The notes under the pieces: model-generated
Seen by the model: the letters and a program-made list of their open reading frames with translations, nothing else
The model's database searches: none
What the model was told of the DNA's origin: nothing
Shown here: piece by piece, positions 51,301 to 61,500 of the stretch
How the letters are laid out: every line of letters starts with the position of its first letter
How positions within the stretch are numbered: the stretch's first letter is position 1
Position numbers and translations under genes: made by a program
Assembly (NCBI GenBank): GCA_026261815.1
Contig: JAMPIT010000230.1
Location: forward strand, 43,748,501 to 43,812,500
Length of the DNA stretch: 64,000 nt
Direction of reading: 5' to 3'
DNA from: Monarcha castaneiventris obscurior
Lineage: Eukaryota > Chordata > Aves > Passeriformes > Monarchidae

Positions 51301-53392
51301 AAAGGGTTCATGCTGCATGGGGTAGTTTTGATATAATGGTTGCATGGCGTCTGGATTGACTGATGGTTCATATGCCTGATCATTAAGGTATTAATGCTTC
51401 CTTTGTTTTAGACATTACAAAGGGAAAATATGTCTGTCGATACGAACATTCTGACTCTAAGACTGATGGAGGGCCCTTGGCAGTACAGCCATCAACAGCA
51501 GCTTTACTGAAGAGTAAATATTTTCATAGTTCTCCTGATGTTACCAAATAATGACATACAGGTGCTTCATTGCTCAGAATCATCTCTTGCTTGTCACAGT
51601 CACGTTTGTGTTACTATAGTTAACAGTAACAGCTATAAACTGGTGTTGAGGAAGTACATTTCCATCTCTCTTTATTTATGTTTGGAGTCATACCAACCAA
51701 GTCAATGTCTGTATTAGATCTTAAGTTTTATTGAAGTTGTAATTTGGAAGAAAAATATGCCTGAGGGTGAAAGGCATATTTTAAGTGACTCTATGATTTA
51801 CAGTAATTAACTTACATTAGGGACTATAAATTTACCACTTCACAGTGTTGATTAGATAAAGTTGAAAAATATACTTTAAGGCAATGATGAAAAAGAAATG
51901 GTGTCAGAAAAAACTCATGAAGTACCTTTAAAAGTCACAGGAGTTACTGTCAAAAGTGTCTCTGCTTTCTGTAAGATGATCTGAATGTAAATCACGAGAA
52001 AAAGAAAAGATAATTTGGGAAAGACTAGATAGCCTGCTAGGTTTTATGCATGATAGCAAATGAGTTTTATTGTAGAGTTCTTGAGTAATGTAGAAAAATA
52101 CTGTTTTGTGGAAAGAATCATTTACTGAGATTAAATTCTCAAAATCAAAGGTAAGGTTATTTCTGTAATTCCAGCAGGATTAATTCTGTCATGACTGACA
52201 GTTGAAAAATTTTTCTCTGAGTTTTCCATTGATGTCTAGTACTTTTGAAGTTTTGAGCTAATAATTGCATCTTTGGCAACAGTAATTTTTATGAGCCCTA
52301 ATTTTTAGAATTTATTGGAAATTGTCACTTTAATTCTTGTAATTAATCCAACCTAGCTCTTGATTGCTGTACAAATCATCTGGAATTATTTTTTTGTGCC
52401 TTATAGTTTCTATATTCCACTTGACATTATTACAACCTTTTAAATGCAAAGCTCCAGTTGTGTACCAGACTGAAATATTTAAAAATAGGCTGAAATATTT
52501 TATATTTTCTTGTTTGCCATAGGTTGGCACAAATTATCTTGTAGTTAAAATTTCTTAAACATAACAAAAAACCCCACTCCAAACCCAATATGCCAAAAAA
52601 AATCCCACAAAACCACCACAAGGCAGTGGGCAGTGATGATTGATAACTTGGAACCAGTGTTCCATATGGTTGTATTCTTTATTTTTTGAACAGACAACTT
52701 TACAGCAGATACATTATATTTATTCCCCTCCTTCTTTTTAGAAACCAGGTGGATAATACATCTGCAGATAAGTAGTTTCAGAGAGAAAACCAAATGAAAT
52801 TTGTTGCCTTTTTTCCAGCTCAGAGAATTACATTAAATGACATTGACTAACATTTTTAATTATCAAAACTGATAAATAAATCTTCCTACTATTTGAATAA
52901 ATGTCATGCAACAGAACCATTCAGAAGGACTCTTCTGTTACAATGAAGCATCTAAGTCTACAAGAAATGGGGGGAAAAAGCTAGTAAGTTTTAAACCCTT
53001 AATCACCAAAATAAAAGGAAGACACTTTCAGCTTTTCCCCACAAACACCATAATTTTTCAGTAAAAAAGGCCAGTCTCAGCCTGCAGTTTAGTTTGGTTC
53101 AGGGTAACATATGATTGTCAAGTGAGGGGAAGAAGGTGAAGAAATGAGATTGCCACTGTTCCCTAGGCAGGGAAAATCCTGTATTAGGGAGAAAGGTTAG
53201 AAATGGAGTAGTGGTGTGTGGTTCCTGTCAATGACCTTTGTTCATGTGTGTGTATGTGACCCAGCTGGACAATAAGAGAAGAGCATGGTTCAAGTACCTT
53301 GAACATTCTTTTATAGTATATTTTAATATGGAAATTATCAGTGCTCCTCCTGCTAGCCTGCTTTCAGGAGGACCAGTACACCAGAGATAACT
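48390..53392. other. non-coding DNA downstream of the exon (intron, or 3' region)
   Basis: Begins with the GTAAGA donor. Apart from the weak exon candidate at 51412, it holds only chance frames and a small 9-bp tandem (AAAGGGTTC twice at 51292-51309). It is intron at least up to the next true exon. Confidence 0.6.
51412..51510 (+). CDS. possible terminal exon (weak)
   Basis: A good acceptor context (CTTCCTTTGTTTTAG, with a branch-like TTAAT about 20 nt upstream of the AG) is followed by 32 open codons in phase 0, then TGA at 51508-51510. Phase 0 is what the exon ending at 48389 requires, so the two could join across a 3,022-nt intron. The predicted tail is polar, containing ENMSVDTN and a QQQ run near its end. 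Against this, a 32-codon open stretch is not unusual by chance, no AATAAA lies close downstream, and a second frame is also open through here, running on to a TAA near 51549. That second frame is not phase-compatible with the 48389 junction. This is a hypothesis only. Confidence 0.2.
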   Translation, partial: TLQRENMSVDTNILTLRLMEGPWQYSHQQQLY

Positions 53393-53711
53393 AGAACCAT
53401 AAAAACATTAAGGTTGGAAAAAACTTCCAAGATCATGGAGTACAGCCTTTGCCACATCCAGTCATTTCCTGAACACCTCCAGGGGTGGTGACTCTACCAC
53501 CTCCCTGGGCACCCCATTTCTATGTCCAACCTGAACCTCCCCTGGTGCAGCTTGAGACTGTTATCTTGTCCTGTTGCTGGTTGCCTGGGAGAAGAGGCCA
53601 CTCCCTGACCTGGCTACATCCTCCTTTCAGGGAGCTGAAGAGCGTAGCACGGTCTCCGCTGAACCTTCTTTTCTCCAGGCTAAATAACCCCAGCTCTTTC
53701 AGTTGCTCTTA
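53393..53711 (-). mobile_element. CR1 LINE 3' portion, 5'-truncated
   Basis: About 320 bp on the + strand follow the antisense CR1 order. First comes CATTAAGGTTGGAAAAAACT, then AAGATCATGGAGTACAGCC, then a 'GAACACCTCCAGGGGTGGTGA' type block and ACCACCTCCCTGGGCA. AACCTGAACCTCCCCTGG and GGGAGAAGAGGCCA follow, and the copy ends in TTTTCTCCAGGCTAAATAAC and CCCCAGCTCTTTCAGT. These are hallmark segments of the CR1 3' region (end of ORF2 and the 3' UTR). The copy lacks the rest of the roughly 4.5-kb parental element. It is fairly well preserved and retains several CpGs (near 53643-53660), so it may be younger than the 34.7-kb remnant. The open + strand frame through it is antisense read-through, not a gene. 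Confidence 0.93.
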
Positions 53712-55270
53712 ATATGAGTAGGTGGACAGGACACATGGTTGTAAAGCCCCTAAGTTACTGCAACTGTTTCTACTTTTATTTGTGATCCTTAAAAGCATTG
53801 ATTCATTATTTAATAATGTTGGAAAGTCTAAAAACGAAAGATCAAAAGTTTAGTAACTTGGATGAAAGAGGGAATTTGAAGACCAAAGAGGTGGTCTTAC
53901 CACTACTGTAAGCACTATCACAGTTCCTTTAAGTGTCTGGTAATCATTGTCTTCCTGCAGTTAATTTCGTTTGCTGAGAAGACAGTGGGTTATGGCAACA
54001 ATAGCAAGTTGAAGACAAATTGCTAGATCACTGTCTAGTGATCTTCATCTGTAGCTAAATTCATGTGATTCCTCACAGAGAATTCTCTGGGTAGAATAGA
54101 AAAGTGACAATATTCTGTTGGTCTGAGAAAGCAAGGCTTAATATGGTCTGTTGGAAATGTTTATGGATTAATTAAAAGCTATAATATAACTTTATTTGAT
54201 GCTTTCCACTTCAAAAGACTACCAGAAGAAGCTATGCCCAATTGTATATTCAATTTTTTTCTCATTTGCTGTTTTTCTTGGTATTAGATAAGAAGGGGCT
54301 ATAAGACTTTAATTTTTTTAACAGGCTTGGTTCTGGTGGTTGGCAATAGTAATGGTTTTCAAAAAATAAAGCTTTCTCTATTTCTTCCAGATGGCATAAA
54401 ATTGATTTAAACAAAATTATGCAGAAATAGGTTTGGTATGCATTATGAATTGTAAAAGTTCAAAGGACAGAAAAAATTGTAGTATTCTTGTCCTGTTTAA
54501 TTGTATGCCCTGAAAATTGTATCAAGGTCAGAACAAGCATTCAGCTTTGGTAAAAACCTCACGCTGATGGAGAATCTGACATATCAATTGGTTAGATGTG
54601 TTTTAATTAAGAAGTTTTGGGAATTAACTTTAACTTGAGCATTCATGTTATTTTTTCTGCTGGTACTGGAGATCCTGAAGTTAATTTTCAGTGTGCTGTC
54701 TCTGTTGGAAGCAGAGGCCTACTTAGGGATCTTATTTCTTGGTGTAAATTAGTCAAGGCAGAACTGTGTTCTGCTTTGATTAGTTTGCTTCCAGCATATA
54801 TCACCTCCTTTTAAAGTAATTTGGATACCCTGCAAAGTACCTCAGTTATCCCAAGAGATGTACTCTTTGTTTGATAAATAAGCTTCTGTTATCAGACATC
54901 TCTCTTTATGTAATATTGTGATGGGGACCCCTAAACTTTCTCTTTGTTAGGGTGATCTGTTGAGTTCAGGTACAAAGAGCTATTTTAGTGTAGTAGTAAT
55001 TACTGAGTATGTGGTGCATACCAGGAGTTCAGATCAGTTGTCATCTAAACTGCTTAATGACAAGAGTGATGCATTACAGTGATTACAGCAACGTTGTTCA
55101 GCAAAAGGTCTTAAAACTCAATATATGTAATCAGTGGCTCTTTCTTTTGCTTTTGTTTTCTTTTTTCTTTTAAAGAAGTATATTGTCAGTGGAGAATTCC
55201 CTTGATACTGTGTCTTAATTGAAAGATCCTCAGACTTGCTAAGCAGCCTTCCAGTAAAAGGGTTTACAAG
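53712..55270. other. non-coding spacer between two CR1 copies
   Basis: AT-rich unique sequence. No gene, RNA or repeat was recognised. Confidence 0.65.
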
Positions 55271-55551
55271 AAGGATAGAGAGGGATTTTTCACAAGGGCA
55301 TGTAGTGTTAAGTCAAGGGGGAATGGCCTTAAATTGAAGGAGGGTAGGTTTGGGTTAGATAATAGGAAATAATTCTTTGCTATAAGGGTCTTGATGCACT
55401 GGAACAGGTTGTGTACGCCCCCATCCATGGAAGTGTTCCAGGCCAGCTTGGGTGGGGCTTTTAGCAACTTGGTCTACTAGAAGTTGTCCCTGCCTATGGA
55501 ACTGGAGGACCTTGAAAGTCCCTTCCAATCCAAACCATTCTATGATTCTGT
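55271..55551 (+). mobile_element. CR1 LINE 3' portion, sense orientation
   Basis: The copy runs from about AAGGATAGAGAGGGATTTTT through GGTTTGGGTTAGATAATAGG, ATGGAAGTGTTCCAGGCCAG and GTTGTCCCTGCCTATGG. It ends with CTTGAAAGTCCCTTCCAATC and CATTCTATGATTCTGT. This is the sense-strand order of the CR1 3' end, terminating at the conserved tail. It is about 280 bp long, 5'-truncated and non-coding. It lies about 1.56 kb from the 53.4-kb copy in the opposite orientation, and it differs in internal sequence, so it appears to be a separate insertion of another CR1 subfamily. Confidence 0.93.
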
Positions 55552-58500
55552 CATATATTAGAAATGTAATGTGATTTATGATTGATTGTAAAATTCTGAT
55601 GGAATTGCTTATGTACTGAAACAATAAATCTATTTCAGCATCATTAGAGTATGACCTTTATGTTGCCTAATAGGACAGAGTTTAGAGAATTAAAAGTTGC
55701 ATATTTATTGTTGATTTTACTTTCTGATTGTCTGGCATCAGTTCAAAGCTATGACACTTTTATTATAAATACTGTAGTGCTATATTAGTAGCATTTTATC
55801 TAACCATATATCATGGAATTTTCTGAGAAAATGAGTTACTCCCAATAATTTTATGAGGCTCTCTGTTTATTTTGAACACGTGACAATGGTATGCAGCTAA
55901 ATTCGTCACTTCCCTTAGATCTCATGGTCAGAAATGTTTCTGAGGGTGTATCAAGATCGAATGACCAAGCTAATCTTTGTTTTTTGGGGGAAATGGGGGA
56001 ACCAGTTGTGATGAGACTTTTGGTTCTGAAGCTGTTGATGGTTGTTCTTGGTTCTGTGTTGCAATCATGTAGCATTTTTTGGTCATTACTAGATAGCCTG
56101 TAGCTATTGTTCACATGTTGTATAATTGGTCTGCTGGAATTTACAATGATATCATCTCACACAGAGATAGGTAGATAGAGAAATCATACAGAAGATGTCA
56201 TATGAATTTTTCATCTTGTTACAAGATCCCAGAAAAAAACCTCAGTTATTTTAACCATGGTTTTCAGAATAGTGATTTTTTTCAGATGGGATTTTTTTTG
56301 CTTGGTTAAGGGCAAGATGCTTTGTCTTAATTCCTAGATTAAGAATGGTGTACCAGTATTCTCTCCTATTAGCACAGGTAGTGAGAGACTCACCTTACAT
56401 TAAAATAGTCCAGATTAAAGGTACATAAAGGTTGCATAATTTATGTCCTTCATCATCTCCTGGCTTTTTCAATGAAATGGAAGTTTGATAAAGCCAAAAA
56501 TATGGTTTAGATACCTCAAAAGTAAAACAGCTTGTAAATCAAATCTACAGAGGAGGAGTAGTTAATGAACTTTGCTTAAGATACTGTCTTGACAAAAAGA
56601 ACAAAAGAAACCCCCTAGCATAAATTTGAAATTTGGCTATCCAAGTAAACATGCAAGTCCAGTTTACCACTATCCTCTTTGTCCTCACCTGTGCATCTTG
56701 GGAGAATAGAAAGTCCACAATTTGAAGCAACAGAACTGAGTTTAAAGATAGTGGTGCATAGATCTAAAGTAATGTGAGAATTTAATAACGAACTTTATGA
56801 CAAGTTTTTTCTTTTTTTCCCCAGATAAAAATATTTGAGTGTGTGTGGTTCCATATTTCACAGGTTTTGGAAACGCAATTGCATTTGTCAGTATTTCATA
56901 GCGTATTGGTAACCTAATAAGAAATATCATAGCGAAAGATGAAAATTTCCTCTTCAAGAATATCAGTGCTATAACAATGCAATATGGGCTGAGATGCAAG
57001 GAGAAGTCTCACTGATTTTATTTTAGCATATGTTTTATCTACTTTCTTCCTCCAGGCTGAGTTTAACAAGGTCCAATTCTTCTTCCCCACATCAAAAATT
57101 GCTGTACCTAATTGTAGAGTTCATTGCAGACCTGCTGCTGGATGTGTAGCATTCTTCAGCAAGATGCACAACTCCTGGTGTGTTTTCTTGCCTGCAGACA
57201 GCTTTGACAACATCTGCAAGACCCTAACAGCACCTCAGTTTTCCTAGCTAACTGGTGAAAAGTTATTGAGGAAAAGAAAGATGAAGTGTTAGATGATTTC
57301 AGTGCTAAAAATCAAAACAACAGGCTTTTGAAGCTGGCAACAAAAGAAGTCAAGTCACTCCATTCATGTAGTGCTTACAAGAGTTTCTTTCATCAGTTCC
57401 CAGAAGGGATCAGTGGTCATAAGAAATCAAGTTAAAGAGAAAATTAAGAGGAAAAAAAATCCCTAAAAAATTCAGGATTCAGGAATAGTGTCTACAGAAA
57501 CAAATGAAGTGTGTGAACTTTCACTATTCCAGACAGGATGCATTTATATTACAATAAATAAGCATTACTAGATGAATAACTGTAGAATTATATAGTTAGA
57601 ATTTATCTGTTGAAAAAATGTGTTCTTTTCCCTTCCTCTTATCCACTCTTAAAAGACCACTGTTGTCCAGAAAAAACCCAACGAACCAGCTGTTAGGAAG
57701 CACTCTGTATTGCTCCAATTTCAAGATACAAGACAATTTGAAAGAAGAGTTGAGTAGCACAGACCCTTTACTTGTCAAGAAACCTACTGATCTAATTCTA
57801 ATTTTAACCTAGTTTTGAAAGTCTTTCTGTGCAAATGAAGAACATCCAATGTGAAAGGATGCAGCCCGTATGGAAATTTGGCTGCAGTATATGGAGGTTA
57901 AATTTTAGTGGAGGAGCTAATGAAACCATCATCTATATTCATCCTGGTGTGTAATTTTTCAGTGAAGCATGCACTTTCCTCAGAGTAAATTACTAATCTC
58001 AAGAGCATTGAAGAGTTAAGCAGTATTAGAAATATAATGATTATGATCCCCCCCTGGAGTTTTGCTTTCTTAGAGGTGATACACTCTTTAATCATGTTAC
58101 CAGTTGTTTCATTAATACGGAAACCCCTAAAACTGCTTAGACCCATGACTTGTTTCTGTGAGCAGGACTTTGCTCAGAATTGGACTTGAAAAATAAATTA
58201 AAATCGCAGAAGATAGAGGTCATCATCTTGATGCATGCAGCTTCTAGAATCTTTGTTTAGTAGTGCTCACTTTGCTAGATTTCTAAAACACCCACTGCTT
58301 TTGATACTGCTCTTCTACATTTTGATTTTTCCAGAAGATTAGTTTAGGAGCACCATTCCTAAAAGAAAAACAACACCTATTCTGTAAGATAGTTTTAAAA
58401 ACACTCTTTTGATTACTAAGCCATATGCATTTTTAACTTTCTTTCCATATCTGAAAACACTATACAAGGAGAGTTTGGCAAATTTTGATCTAAAGTTAAA

Positions 58501-61500
58501 TGTCCACAGAATAGAGTCCTCCAAAAGCTATATTTATATTTAATGCAGAAGTGTTTGGTGATTTGTGAATTGAACTTCAGAGGACAAAAATACCAGAGAA
58601 CTTTTAAATGGCATGTGTACTTTTCAGGAAAGAACCTGTCAGAGAGATTTTTCTCAGGTGAAGTTGCTGTAGGCTATCAATATATGTTTACCAAGTAGGA
58701 CTCAAAATGAGAAGTTCTTGTAGAGAGTTGTTTATGCTGCTGGAGTTACTATTAGATAAATATTTCTACATTGAACAGATAAAGTTGCTGTTTCTGTTAT
58801 GACTGGCAATTACAGTACAGCTGTGCAGGAATTACAAGTGTGTAATAATACAGACTTTTAAATGAACCCACTTTATTCACAAAGGATTTTTGCCAAATCT
58901 GATTCTTGCAGTCTATTAACCTCAAAATGTGAGAGACTAATATTTGAATTAGATGTTCTGAAGTAGTTGGAAAATAGTTGTAGGCATAAATACCTAATGT
59001 TAAATGAGTCTGTACAGATCTGTTTTGCTATACTCGGACCGGTTTGATAAATATTGTAAAGATATCTCATACACTTTCCTGTACAAGTCTTGATTCCTTT
59101 CTGTAGTCTTTTATTTGTTGCTCTTCACAGACTGTTTAAGCTTTCACCTTAAATATGTGTTGTGTCAGGATCACTACAGAACTTGATTGCTCGTATTTTC
59201 TTAGGAGTTATCAAGATGTTACCTTGTACTTCTCTGGGTTTTGAATTTTCTTTTGTCCCTTGTTTGGCTCTTATTTCTTGTGTTTTAAGTAGATTGTAAT
59301 TTGTTTGGAGTAGGTAAATTTGCAAAGTCCAAACCCTTAATAAGATTTAAATGTCTATACTTTCTATAATGTAGCTCTTCACAACGGGTTGACTTCAGAG
59401 TACCATCTAACAAATAAGGATGGTTTCCATGATTTAAAATGAAATTTATTCATCTACTGTTTTGAACTATTCTTCTAGAACTATGTATCATACAAATTTT
59501 CTTCATTTTCATAGTTCTGTCTCTTACTTTGTCTGGGATGTTGAAGTATATCCTCACTTTGATATTGTTTTTATTAGTCTGCAAATTCCTATTAGAACTG
59601 AATTTCTTTAAATGACACTAGAAATCAAAATCAGATCAGTTAATACTATGAATATTATGCAGCATAAATGATTTAAAGAAAGATATGACTAGAGAGAGCA
59701 GGTATATCACACTTCAGTTGTGATTTTTCTATTGTGTGCTCAATACAAATGTCCTTCTTAGGCGCTTAATAGATTTGGAATGTATTTAAGCTTGAGTCAT
59801 TTGTCTGGATTTTCATCAGACTTGAATTCCACTAGTCTGTAGGATTTTGCCAGTTCCCTGTTTTTCAGTTATCCCACGGGTAGGTTTTTGTTATTTGTAT
59901 ATGTGGAGGTGCTTTTGCTTTGTTTTTTTTTGGTTTTTTTTAATGCAAAATTGAATTGTAGAAGATTCTAGAGAATCTGTGACTGGTGTTTCTAATGCAT
60001 GATATTAAAGAAAACAGTTTTTATATTATTATGAGGATAATTCTTCAACCAAGAATAATTTTTTCTTAGAAAACCCTTTCTTAAAAAATATACTGTCCCT
60101 TGACACTGATCAAATGTCATACATTAAGACTTAAGTAATATTTTGCTGCACTTTTTTCTGAGTGCTAAATAGATATTGAGTCTATTGGGTTGCCTTTTTA
60201 TTTTCTTTTATTCCAATTCTTTTCAAAAGGTTTCCTAAAGGCTTTATCAATTCTTTTTTAGCAGTAATTTTGCAGAGACACTCACAAGGAGGGTTTGTCA
60301 TTTCCATTTCTGATGGCACAGGCAAATGTTGCATGCCTACTTTATGGCTTTTGTGACTGTTATCTCCTCTTTGAGACAAATAGATAAGTTAGAAATATAG
60401 AATATGCTTGAAGAATATGGATTAGGAAGACTGGTAGCACCGTGAATTCCTGGACAAATTTGCTGATGTTGCCTGTGTTGGAGATTACCAGTTTAGCAGC
60501 CATGGATTAGTTGATTACTGGTTTGTATGTGTAACAGTAGGATAATTTTTTTAATCTGTGTAAAAGCAAAGTGCTGAGAGACACATGGCTGCTGTTTCTT
60601 GTGAATTAGCATATACAATGCTTTCAGACGCAGAAACCTCTTCTTTGGTGGTTGAGATAAGCATGAATGCCAAGATTGTCATTCATATTGTGAACTTTTA
60701 AAGTATTCTAGCATTTTTGAAACCTGATGAAATCACTATTGGGTGTAAAATAAAGAAATAAGATATAGCCAGGCAAATTCCTGAGTTAACAGCTGTCAGA
60801 ATTACCCTCATTAGGCTGGCACCAATTTGGCGTAGTTTCTGTAGTATATTTCACATTGCATTTGAATTTGAACTGCCTTGATTGTCACTCCAGGATAAAT
60901 TACATCATAGGCAGCTCGAAGATGACTTAGGAATATTATTACGATAAAGGCTTTCAAAGTAAAAGATACACAATCAAATACTTATCTAGCTTGTGCACAC
61001 AACTTAGGAATCTTGGTCAAGTTTGTCTGATATGCTATTAGAGTGATTTATTTGCACTTAAGACAAATAGTACTAATTTGTAGATCTCTGAATTATACTA
61101 ACTGTATAAATATGTTAAGAAGTGACACTATATGACTAAACCTACCAAATCTGACAACATTCCCTGTCTCAGACTTCTCCCTATGGAAATCCTTCTCTCA
61201 GATTCTGCCCCTATCTATGGCTAGTTGACCCTGTTTTTGACCAGCTAAACTCTTGGGGAGTGTACTCTTGCAGCCAAGTGTCAGGCTGCAAACAAGATAC
61301 TCTGGATGAAGCCTTAGGCCAAAGTGAGATTGAATGTATAATTATGGTCACACTCAGATATGCCATGACACCTGAGGATCCTTCGTGGCAATTTGTGTGG
61401 AATACAAGTGATGTGTTGTACTAATATAATATTAGCTGTGCTAGTATCACAAATACTAGTGTCTAAATCTAATGTCTGAAAACATTTGGTTTTCAGACTC

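Noticed and set aside
51292..51309. AAAGGGTTC twice in tandem, telomere-like
   Set aside because: Only two copies of a 9-mer, not the vertebrate TTAGGG repeat.
53485..53712. 75-codon + strand frame
   Set aside because: Lies entirely inside the antisense CR1 copy; read-through of a repeat, not a gene.
55264..55624. 67- and 89-codon minus-strand frames
   Set aside because: Antisense to the sense-oriented CR1 fragment.
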